Assembly: GCA_947302945.1 (NCBI GenBank)
Contig: CAMYWZ010000092.1
Location: 1 to 5,453, forward strand
Direction: 5' to 3'
Length of the DNA stretch: 5,453 bases
Source: an uncultured Bacillota bacterium
GTDB lineage: Bacteria; Bacillota; Clostridia; Peptostreptococcales; Anaerovoracaceae
The position numbers and the translations under genes are program-made. The notes beneath the pieces were generated by a model. It did no database searches. It saw only the letters and a program-made list of their open reading frames with translations, and had not been told where the DNA came from. Each line of letters starts with the position of its first letter. Within the stretch, counting starts at the first letter, position 1. Positions 1-5,453 of the stretch are shown here, in pieces.

Positions 1-33
1 AGGCTAGCGTCTTGACCACTTGACCAAGGCACC
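1..33 (-). tRNA. tRNA-Glu, 5' part only (cut by the window edge)
   Basis: Read on the minus strand, the segment starts GGTGCCT (acceptor strand), continues TG, then a D-arm of the form GTC-AAGTGGTCAA-GAC, a G, and CTAGC as the 5' strand of the anticodon stem followed by CT. The block CCTTGGTCAAGTGGT..AAGAC closely matches the 5' half of tRNA-Glu from Bacillus and clostridia as I remember it. The anticodon, T-arm and 3' end lie outside the window, so the identity rests on the acceptor and D-arm alone; tRNA-Gln fits much worse. A near-consensus promoter points at it from 67-95. It is divergent from the gene for glutamyl-tRNA synthetase, the enzyme that would charge it. Confidence 0.82.
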
Positions 34-46
34 GTATTAAGCTGCG

Positions 47-60
47 GTTCCGGGCGGAAC
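47..60 (-). other. Perfect hairpin at the predicted 5' end of the pre-tRNA
   Basis: On the minus strand GTTCC and GGAAC form a perfect 5-bp stem around the loop GCCC. The predicted transcription start, about 7 nt past the -10 box at 67-72, falls at about position 60, so the primary tRNA transcript would begin directly with this stem-loop. About 13 nt then remain before the mature tRNA 5' end at 33. It may protect or shape the leader removed by RNase P, but that role is inference. Confidence 0.5.
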
Positions 61-66
61 ATTTGA

Positions 67-95
67 ATTATAACGGCTGACGGGGCTTTTGTCCA
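67..95 (-). promoter_or_regulatory. Promoter for the tRNA gene (sigma-70/SigA type)
   Basis: On the minus strand the -35 box is TGGACA (90-95), one mismatch from TTGACA, followed by a 17-nt spacer and a perfect TATAAT (67-72). Upstream of the -35 box, at about 96-120, the minus strand carries an A-rich run resembling an UP element. This is what a strong stable-RNA promoter should look like. Transcription would start near 60 and reach the tRNA after a leader of about 27 nt. Confidence 0.85.
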
Positions 96-143
96 CTACT
101 TTTTTTTATATTCCAAAAAAAGATGTTTTCTTGCTTTTACCCC

Positions 144-172
144 TGTAATATCCGGACTTTTTTTGATATAAT
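144..172 (+). promoter_or_regulatory. Extended -10 promoter for gltX and downstream genes
   Basis: A perfect TATAAT lies at 167-172, preceded by TGA at 164-166, giving the TGnTATAAT extended -10 motif. At 17-nt spacing the -35 position (144-149) reads TGTAAT, a poor match, which is tolerable for an extended -10 promoter. Transcription would start near 178-180 and leave a 5' leader of about 97 nt before gltX. No other good promoter was seen further downstream, so this one may serve gltX, thrC and possibly murC and purR. Confidence 0.72.
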
Positions 173-178
173 GAACAA

Positions 179-275
179 TGGCGGCAGACGGCGCCGCAGT
201 TTTCGCGCGAATGGCTAACATTCGGCGGAAGGGGCGCCGGAAACGTTCACAAAATCACCCGTTTAAGGATCTATC
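179..275 (+). other. gltX 5' leader with GC-rich palindromes
   Basis: This untranslated leader is unusually rich in self-complementary sequence. GCGGC at 181-185 can pair with GCCGC at 193-197 around a 7-nt loop. CGGCGCC at 189-195 can instead pair with GGCGCCG at 233-239, and the two pairings exclude each other. A perfect 10-bp palindrome TTCGCGCGAA lies at 202-211, and CGAAT (208-212) can pair with ATTCG (220-224). The ribosome binding site TAAGGAT (264-270) lies outside these pairings. I see no T-box hallmark, no U-tract terminator and no riboswitch class I recognise, so a regulatory role is only a possibility. Confidence 0.45.
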
Positions 276-1970
276 ATGGACTATAAAAAGCTGGCAAGTC
301 TGCTGTTTCCCGATATCACAAAGACCCCGGAAGACTACGAGGCGCTTTATCCGCCCAGAAAGCTTCCCGAAGGCGCGGTCGTAACAAGGCTGGCGCCAAG
401 CCCCACGGGTTTCATCCACCTCGGCAATCTCTACGGAGCCATGGTGGACGAGCGCCTTGCTCACCAGGGCGGAGGGGTCTGCTATCTCCGCATAGAAGAC
501 ACTGACGAAAAGCGCGAGGTCGAGGGTGCCGTTCCGGTGCTCCTGGACGTTCTCGGCTATTTCGGCATACATTTTGACGAGGGCGCCTGCAGGGCGGACG
601 AGCCCGGCTGCAGGCCCAGCAATGTGGAGCCTTCCGCGGGCGAGAGGGGAGATTACGGCCCCTACTGGCAGAGCCGCCGCAGCGATATCTACAAGGCCTG
701 CGTCAAGCGCCTCGTGGAGCAGGGCAAGGCATACCCCTGCTTCATGAGCGAGGAGGAGATAGCCCGGATCCGCGCGGACCAGAGCGCCGCCAAGCTGGAT
801 CCCGGCATCTACGGCAAATACGCAAAGCACAGAGATCTTTCGTATGAAGAGGTCGAGCGCCGCATCAGATCCGGCGAGACCTTCGTCGTCCGCCTCCGCT
901 CGGAAGGAGACCCCAGCCGCTACTTTAAGGCAAAGGACGCCATACGCGGCGAGCTTTCCATGCCCGAAAACATCCAGGACGTCGTCATACTCAAGAAAAA
1001 CGACCTTCCCACCTATCACTTCGCCCACGTCGTGGACGACCACCTCATGCACACGGACATAGTCGTGCGCGGCGAGGAGTGGATGGCCAGCCTTCCCATA
1101 CACGTGCAGCTGTTTGAGGCCATGGGCTGGGAGCCGCCTCTTTACTGCCACACCACTTCGCTCATGAAGATAGACGAGACCACGGGCCAGAAGCGCAAGC
1201 TCTCAAAGCGCAAGGACCCGGAACTCGGGCTGTCGTTCTACAAGGAGCTGGGCTACTTCCCCGAAGCAGTCCGCGAATACCTTCTGACTATACTCTGCTC
1301 CGACTACGAGCAGTGGCGCATGGCTAACCCGCTGGCAAGCTACGGCGAGTTCAAGTTCTCGCCGGACAAGATGAGCGATTCCGGCACGCTCTTCGACATC
1401 AACAAGCTCAACGACGTCTCCAAGGACGTTCTCGCGAAGAAGTCCGCGGCCGAGATCTATGATTTCATGCTCGGCTGGGCCAAAGAGTTCGATCAGGCCA
1501 AATACAGGCTGCTTTCTGAAAACAAGGACATGCTCCTTAAGGTCTTCGACATAGACCGCGGCGGTGAAAAGCCCAGGACGGACCTCGTCTACGCGCAGCA
1601 GATCTTCGCGTTCATAAAGTACTTCTTCGATGAGACCTTCGAGTACGAGTCCGAATGGCCGGCGGAGGTCAGCGCGGAGGACCGCAGGGAGATCCTAAGG
1701 CTCTACATCGAAGGATACGACCCCGCGGACGACAACTCCGCCTGGTTCGAGAAGGTCCGCGGCATCACCGACAGGCTCGGTTACGCCGTAAAGCCCAAGG
1801 ATTACAAGAAAAACCCGGACGCCTACAAGGGCCACGTCGGCCACGTCAGCGGCGTCATAAGGATAGCCATCACCGGCCGCGCAAACAGCCCCGATCTTTG
1901 GACCATCCAGCAGATCATGGGCAAAGACATGGTCGCACGCCGCATAAGCGCAGCTATGCAGGAGAAATAA
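276..1970 (+). CDS. gltX: Glutamate--tRNA ligase (GluRS), clostridial long form
   Basis: This cytoplasmic class I aminoacyl-tRNA synthetase joins glutamate to tRNA-Glu using ATP. The 564-residue protein has an extension of about 35 residues, then VVTRLAPSPTGF, with the HIGH-type signature as HLGN at 48-51, LRIEDTD near 71-77, GDYGPYWQSRR near 125-135, VVDDHLM near 252-258, RGEEW at 265-269, and the KMSKS-type loop as KLSKR at 308-312. The remaining 250 or so residues are the anticodon-binding part, which I assign by position only. It is longer than the usual bacterial GluRS (about 470-490) but matches the roughly 550-residue clostridial form I recall. A stretch at about 104-123 looks like a lineage insertion. 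The ATG at 276 is supported by AAGGA at 265-269. A partial tRNA-Glu gene lies divergently upstream. Whether the enzyme also charges tRNA-Gln cannot be told from this window. Confidence 0.95.
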   Translation: MDYKKLASLLFPDITKTPEDYEALYPPRKLPEGAVVTRLAPSPTGFIHLGNLYGAMVDERLAHQGGGVCYLRIEDTDEKREVEGAVPVLLDVLGYFGIHFDEGACRADEPGCRPSNVEPSAGERGDYGPYWQSRRSDIYKACVKRLVEQGKAYPCFMSEEEIARIRADQSAAKLDPGIYGKYAKHRDLSYEEVERRIRSGETFVVRLRSEGDPSRYFKAKDAIRGELSMPENIQDVVILKKNDLPTYHFAHVVDDHLMHTDIVVRGEEWMASLPIHVQLFEAMGWEPPLYCHTTSLMKIDETTGQKRKLSKRKDPELGLSFYKELGYFPEAVREYLLTILCSDYEQWRMANPLASYGEFKFSPDKMSDSGTLFDINKLNDVSKDVLAKKSAAEIYDFMLGWAKEFDQAKYRLLSENKDMLLKVFDIDRGGEKPRTDLVYAQQIFAFIKYFFDETFEYESEWPAEVSAEDRREILRLYIEGYDPADDNSAWFEKVRGITDRLGYAVKPKDYKKNPDAYKGHVGHVSGVIRIAITGRANSPDLWTIQQIMGKDMVARRISAAMQEK

Positions 1971-1976
1971 CGATCT

Positions 1977-3491
1977 ATGATCTATAAAAGCACAAGGGGC
2001 CTCGCCCCTGAAATGAATGTCTGCCAGGCGATAATAAAGGGCATTGCAGCCGACAAGGGGCTCTACGTCCCTGAGCGTTTCCCGCGTCTTGGGGAGCGCC
2101 CGGACGGCAGTTTTGAAGAGCCTCAGGCTCTCTTCAGCAGGCTTTCGAAGCTCTCCTACAAGGAGCTGGCAGCGGAAGTCCTTGCGCCTTATCTTCCGGA
2201 ATTTTCCGCCAAAGAGCTTGCGGCCTGCATAGACGGAGCCTACGACGGCAAGTACTCGGCTGAGGAGATAGTCCCCGTCGTAAAAGCCGGCGGAGCGTAC
2301 TTCCTGGAGCTTTACCACGGCCCCACGGCAGCCTTTAAGGACATGGCGCTTCAGCTCATGCCGCGCCTTCTTACCGCCAGCATGAAGAAGCAGCACGAGG
2401 ACAAGACCGTCGTCATCCTGGTCTCCACCTCCGGAGACACCGGCACGGCGGCTCTCAAGGGCTTCGAGAACGTGCCGGGCACCCGCATCGTGGTCTTCTT
2501 CCCGGACGGAGCAGTAAGCCCCGTGCAGGAAAAGCAGATGCGTACGGCCTCGGGCAGCAACGCCAAAGTCTTCTCTATAAAAGGCAACTTCGACGACGCC
2601 CAGACCACGCAGAAGCAGATCCTTTCGGACCCGCAGCTTGCGGAGGAGATGGCAGCCAAAGGCTTTACCTTCAGCGCAGCCAACTCCATGAACGTCGGAA
2701 GGCTGCTGCCGCAGATCGTTTACTACGTATGGGGCTACGCGCAGCTCATCGCAAAAGGCGCTCTGAAAGCCGGAGAGCCATGCAATATCTGCGTTCCTTC
2801 GGGCAACTTCGGCAACATACTCTCGGCTTACTACGCTATGCGCATGGGCGTTCCCGTAAAGCGCCTCATCTGCGCCTCGAACAAGAACAAGGTCCTTACG
2901 GACTTCATAAACACAGGCATCTACGACGCGAACAGGGAGTTCTTCGTCACCAACTCCCCGTCCATGGACATACTCATCTCGAGCAACCTCGAGAGGCTCC
3001 TGTACCACCTGTCCGGTGACGACCCGGCAGAGGTCAGAAAGCTCATGGACAGCCTCGCCGAAGACGGCCGCTACACCGTTCCGGAAAGCATCAGAAGCGG
3101 TCTTTCCGGGCTGTTTTCCGCGGGCTATGCCGAAGAGGACCAGATCACGGACGCCATAGGGCAGCTCTACAAACAGGAGCACTACCTCATGGACACCCAC
3201 ACTGCTGTCGGCTACAAGGTCTGGAAGGACTACTCCGAAAAGACCGGGGACGTCACACCGGCCCTCATAGCCTCGACGGCAAGCCCCTACAAGTTCGCCT
3301 CGGCCATCGCCGAAAGCATAGGAGTCTCCGAAGGTACAGACCCCTTCGAGACCATAGAAAACCTCAGGAAAGCCACAGGCATCGCGGTCCCCGCCGGCCT
3401 TTCGGGCCTTAAGGACCGCAAAGTGGTCCACACCGAGGTCATAAACAGACAGGACATGAAGCAGCGAGTAAAGACACTGCTTGGAGTGTAA
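1977..3491 (+). CDS. thrC: Threonine synthase (PLP-dependent, long form)
   Basis: It converts O-phosphohomoserine to threonine and phosphate, the last step of threonine synthesis, in the cytoplasm. The 504-residue protein begins with the typical N-terminal domain (IYKSTRG at 2-8, then AIIKGIAADKGLYVPE). The PLP-binding lysine is expected at K121 in HGPTAAFKD, with STSGDTG at 150-156, SAANSMNVGRL near 233-243, the phosphate-binding loop PSGNFGN at 274-280, and DTHTAVGY at 406-413. The length fits the long, yeast-like and clostridial class rather than the roughly 350-residue class. The start at 1977 is only 6 bp after the gltX stop. Its ribosome binding site AGGAGA (1960-1965) lies within the last gltX codons, so translation is probably coupled. 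The usual partners hom and thrB are not beside it here. The gene appears intact. Confidence 0.96.
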   Translation: MIYKSTRGLAPEMNVCQAIIKGIAADKGLYVPERFPRLGERPDGSFEEPQALFSRLSKLSYKELAAEVLAPYLPEFSAKELAACIDGAYDGKYSAEEIVPVVKAGGAYFLELYHGPTAAFKDMALQLMPRLLTASMKKQHEDKTVVILVSTSGDTGTAALKGFENVPGTRIVVFFPDGAVSPVQEKQMRTASGSNAKVFSIKGNFDDAQTTQKQILSDPQLAEEMAAKGFTFSAANSMNVGRLLPQIVYYVWGYAQLIAKGALKAGEPCNICVPSGNFGNILSAYYAMRMGVPVKRLICASNKNKVLTDFINTGIYDANREFFVTNSPSMDILISSNLERLLYHLSGDDPAEVRKLMDSLAEDGRYTVPESIRSGLSGLFSAGYAEEDQITDAIGQLYKQEHYLMDTHTAVGYKVWKDYSEKTGDVTPALIASTASPYKFASAIAESIGVSEGTDPFETIENLRKATGIAVPAGLSGLKDRKVVHTEVINRQDMKQRVKTLLGV

Positions 3492-3546
3492 CAGTCATTA
3501 CTGCCTTCCCCTCCGGGGAAGGTGTCCCGAATGGGACGGATGAGGT
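3492..3546. repeat. Tandem stem-loop element, probable dispersed palindromic repeat
   Basis: The thrC-murC gap is almost entirely perfect inverted repeats laid end to end: CAGT/ACTG (3492-3503, 4 bp, loop CATT), CCTTCCCC/GGGGAAGG (3504-3522, 8 bp, loop TCC), and GTCCC/GGGAC (3524-3537, 5 bp, loop GAAT). These are followed by GGATGAGGT (3538-3546). The layout of CTTCCCC...GGGGAAGG, then a smaller hairpin, then CGGATGAGG resembles short palindromic repeats I remember between genes of gut clostridia. Only one copy is in this window, so repetition is inferred. No T-tract follows the main stem, so it is not an ordinary intrinsic terminator. It could still affect mRNA stability or processing between thrC and murC. 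Confidence 0.55.
3542..3545 (+). promoter_or_regulatory. murC ribosome binding site inside the stem-loop element
   Basis: GAGG at 3542-3545 is the only good Shine-Dalgarno match in front of murC and sits 7 nt before the ATG at 3553. It belongs to the GGATGAGG tail of the hairpin element and starts only 5 nt after the last stem, so the element appears to provide the translation signal. The spacer is the AT-rich TATATAT, which should leave the start codon unpaired. Confidence 0.7.
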
Positions 3547-3552
3547 ATATAT

Positions 3553-4941
3553 ATGGATCTTAAGCAATTCAAACACATCCACTTTCTGGGCATAGGCGGC
3601 ATAGGCGTGTCCGGCATCGCCCAGATCATGAACAGCAGGGGAGTGAAGGTCTCCGGCTCCGACATGAAGCAGAGCACGGTCACGGACCTTCTGGTCTCAG
3701 AAGGTATCACCGTGTACATAGGCCACGACGCAAAGAACGTTGAGGGCGCGGACCTTCTGGTCTACTCCAACGCGGTCTCCATGGAAAATCCGGAGATAGT
3801 CAGGGCCAAAGAGCTCGGCATCCCTGTCATAGCCCGCGCGGAGGCTCTGGGCATGCTCATGGACGAATACCCGGTTGCGATCGCGGTTTCCGGCACCCAC
3901 GGAAAGACCACGACCACATCGATGGTCTCCCTTATCCTCGAAAGAGCCAAAAAGGACCCGACCATACTCGTCGGCGGCATACTCAACGAGCTCCACGGCA
4001 ACGTGCGTGTCGGCGGCCGCGACATAGTCGTTTCCGAGGCCTGCGAGTACATGGACAGCTTCCTGTCCCTGCGCCCGAACATGGAGATCATACTCAACAT
4101 AGACTCGGACCACCTGGACTACTTCAAGGACATCTACCACATAGCAAGATCCTTCGGCAAGTTCGCCTCAGCCGTTCCCAAGGACGGCACGGTCATAGCC
4201 TACGACGCCAACCCCTTCGTAAAATCCGTCATAGACGACCTTTCCTGCAACGTCATCACCTTCGGCTTTACCGAATCCAGCGACTACTACGCGCTGAACA
4301 TAGAGTTCGATTCCCTGGGCCATCCTTCCTACGACCTGTACACCAAGGAGGTCGGGTTCGTGGACAGGATCTCGCTCTCGGTCCCCGGAGAACACAACGT
4401 TTCCAACAGCCTGGCGGCCATAGCGGCCTGCATCAAGCTCGGAGTCAACATCAACACCATCAAGGAGACGCTGGAGAGTTTCACCGGCACCCAGAGGCGC
4501 TTCGACATCACCGGCCACATAGGCGGCTTTACGATAGTGGACGACTACGCCCATCATCCCACGGAGATAAAGGCTACGCTGGCGGCGGCCCAGAAACTGG
4601 ACCACAACAGGGTATGGTGCCTCTTCCAGCCGCACACATACACAAGGACGCTGGCTCTGATGGACCAGTTCGCGGACGCCTTCACGGACGCGGACGCGGT
4701 CATCCTCGCGGAGATCTACGCGGCAAGGGAGAAGAACATCTACAAGCTCTCGTCCAAGGTCCTTGAAGAGGACATAAAGAAGCGCCACCCGGACAAGGAC
4801 GTGCGCTTCATAGACAGTTTTGAGGGCATAGCGGACTACGTTCTCGCGAACGCCAAAGAAGGCGATATAGTCATAACCATGGGCGCCGGAGACATTTACA
4901 AAGTCGGCGAGATCATCCTGGAGAAAGGCGGAAAGAAGTGA
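3553..4941 (+). CDS. murC: UDP-N-acetylmuramate--L-alanine ligase
   Basis: It adds L-alanine to UDP-N-acetylmuramic acid using ATP, the first amino acid step in peptidoglycan precursor synthesis, in the cytoplasm. The 462-residue length is normal. The N-terminal UDP-sugar-binding domain opens with HFLGIGGIGVSG (10-21). The central ATPase domain has the P-loop GTHGKTTTT (114-122), SEACEYMDSFL (161-171, the Firmicute-type version of the Glu-containing metal and substrate motif) and NIDSDHLDYF (182-191). The C-terminal domain starts near RRFD (315-318) and carries DDYAHHPTEIK (330-340), FQPHTYTRT (358-366) and MGAGDIY (443-449). The ATG at 3553 has GAGG 7 nt upstream. The stop overlaps the purR start by 4 bp. 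The glycine-rich HFLGIGGIG signature separates it from murD, murE and murF. Confidence 0.97.
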   Translation: MDLKQFKHIHFLGIGGIGVSGIAQIMNSRGVKVSGSDMKQSTVTDLLVSEGITVYIGHDAKNVEGADLLVYSNAVSMENPEIVRAKELGIPVIARAEALGMLMDEYPVAIAVSGTHGKTTTTSMVSLILERAKKDPTILVGGILNELHGNVRVGGRDIVVSEACEYMDSFLSLRPNMEIILNIDSDHLDYFKDIYHIARSFGKFASAVPKDGTVIAYDANPFVKSVIDDLSCNVITFGFTESSDYYALNIEFDSLGHPSYDLYTKEVGFVDRISLSVPGEHNVSNSLAAIAACIKLGVNINTIKETLESFTGTQRRFDITGHIGGFTIVDDYAHHPTEIKATLAAAQKLDHNRVWCLFQPHTYTRTLALMDQFADAFTDADAVILAEIYAAREKNIYKLSSKVLEEDIKKRHPDKDVRFIDSFEGIADYVLANAKEGDIVITMGAGDIYKVGEIILEKGGKK

Positions 4942-5453
4942 AAAGGGCTCAGCGCGCGTGCGCAATAACCCACATCCTGACAGAAAACCCCAACCGCGAC
5001 TATCCTCTGGGTTATTTCGCGGAGATGTTCGGATGCGCCAAGTCCAGCATTTCCGAAGACCTTCAGGTAGTCAGGGAAGCCACCGAAGCCACGGGGCTCG
5101 GCTACGTCGAGACCACCTCCGGAGCCAAAGGCGGGGTGCGCTACGTGCCCTACATCAGCATGGAGCTCGCAAGCCCGCAGCTGATAAAGTTCGGCGAGGA
5201 TCTCGCAAGGTCCGAAAGGGCTCTCGGCAGCGGCTTCATCTACACCACGGACCTCATGTCGGATCCCGCGTTCGTAACGCTTGCCGCCCGCATCTTCGCA
5301 AGGCACTTTGCCGCGACTGAAGCTGACATGATAGTCACAGTCGAGACCAAGGGCATAGGCGTGGCGATGGAGACTGCAAGGCTTTTAGACCTTCCTCTCG
5401 TCGTCATAAGGCGCGAAGCCAAGGTCTCCGAAGGCTCCACCATAAGCATCAAC
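4938..5453 (+). CDS. purR: Purine operon repressor PurR, N-terminal 172 residues
   Basis: This is the Bacillus-type PurR, a DNA-binding repressor of purine synthesis genes whose DNA binding is relieved by PRPP; it is unrelated to the LacI-type E. coli PurR. The frame runs open off the window edge; 172 codons are seen, against 285 residues in B. subtilis. A winged-helix domain covers about 1-73, with CAKSSISEDL (33-42) as the likely recognition region and GAKGGVRYVP (62-71) as the wing, both close to B. subtilis PurR. A phosphoribosyltransferase-like domain follows, with IYTTDL (101-106), MIVTVETKGI (131-140) and KVSEGSTISIN (162-172). The PRPP-binding loop lies beyond the edge. I chose GTG at 4938 because it gives the GTGA overlap with the murC stop, has AAAGG at 4924-4928, and keeps the whole winged helix; the next in-frame ATG (codon 30) would remove part of it. 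Confidence 0.95.
   Translation, partial: MKRAQRACAITHILTENPNRDYPLGYFAEMFGCAKSSISEDLQVVREATEATGLGYVETTSGAKGGVRYVPYISMELASPQLIKFGEDLARSERALGSGFIYTTDLMSDPAFVTLAARIFARHFAATEADMIVTVETKGIGVAMETARLLDLPLVVIRREAKVSEGSTISIN

Noticed and set aside
208..224. PurR operator (PurBox) in the gltX leader, from the inverted CGAAT/ATTCG pair
   Set aside because: The PurBox core is CGAAC with A/T-rich flanks; here the core differs, the flanks are GC-rich and the spacing is too short.
179..275. T-box leader controlling the synthetase gene
   Set aside because: The leader is only about 97 nt, lacks the conserved T-box sequence and has no terminator/antiterminator pair with a U-tract.
178..384. Plus-strand frame of 68 codons starting before gltX
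   Set aside because: Its ATG coincides with the predicted transcription start, so it would have no ribosome binding site, and it runs out of frame into gltX.
255..1151. Minus-strand open frame of 298 codons opposite gltX
   Set aside because: The translation shows no family motifs and is the complement of the conserved GluRS catalytic core; it is a shadow frame.
1695..3431. Long open frame (578 codons) on the minus strand opposite gltX and thrC
   Set aside because: It lies antisense to two clearly conserved genes, has no recognisable domain, and is explained by the third-position codon bias of GC-rich plus-strand genes keeping the opposite frame free of stops.
3504..3537. Intrinsic terminator between thrC and murC
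   Set aside because: The stems are strong enough, but none is followed by a T-run; the next bases are G/C-rich or the TATATAT spacer.
3523..3552. murC promoter using TATATAT at 3546-3552 as the -10 box
   Set aside because: It would make a transcript starting inside murC, and there is no -35 match at the right distance (it falls in the small hairpin).
3498..3719. Small minus-strand frame of 73 codons across the hairpin element and the murC start
   Set aside because: Its carboxyl end is a read-through of the palindromic element and the rest is antisense to the MurC nucleotide-binding motif; there is no sign of a real protein.
4958..5320. Plus-strand 120-codon frame overlapping purR
   Set aside because: It is another frame of purR; the frame starting with GTG at 4938 gives an unmistakable PurR sequence.

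Overview
The window looks like chromosomal housekeeping DNA from a fairly GC-rich member of the Clostridia (Firmicutes/Bacillota). Four things support this. The last gene is a Bacillus-type PurR, a family essentially confined to Firmicutes. The murC-purR order is one I recall from clostridial genomes. The glutamyl-tRNA synthetase is the N-terminally extended, roughly 550-residue form common in Clostridia. Threonine synthase is the long (about 500-residue) form. The coding DNA is GC-rich yet uses the isoleucine codon ATA about as often as ATC and almost never ATT. I cannot name a genus.

Positions 1-33 (minus strand) hold the 5' part of a tRNA, almost certainly tRNA-Glu, cut by the window edge before its anticodon. 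Positions 34-275 are a divergent control region. A strong promoter (67-95) fires leftward into the tRNA, and its transcript should begin with a small hairpin. An AT-rich block separates it from an extended -10 promoter (144-172) that fires rightward into gltX through a leader of about 97 nt rich in GC palindromes.

From 276 to the right edge all genes lie on the plus strand and are tightly packed. gltX (276-1970) and thrC (1977-3491) are 6 bp apart, and the thrC ribosome binding site lies inside the end of gltX. A 61-bp gap (3492-3552) is filled by back-to-back perfect stem-loops resembling a dispersed palindromic element; its right end supplies the murC ribosome binding site. murC (3553-4941) overlaps purR (4938 to the edge, incomplete) by the 4-bp GTGA junction. 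I see no intrinsic terminator anywhere, so gltX-thrC-murC-purR could be one transcription unit.

The genes belong to different pathways: tRNA charging, threonine synthesis, peptidoglycan precursor synthesis and purine regulation. They look co-expressed as growth-linked functions rather than as one pathway. I found no novel multi-gene system. The points most worth a second look are the hairpin element in front of murC, the divergent tRNA-Glu/GluRS arrangement, the structured gltX leader and the ATA-rich codon use.
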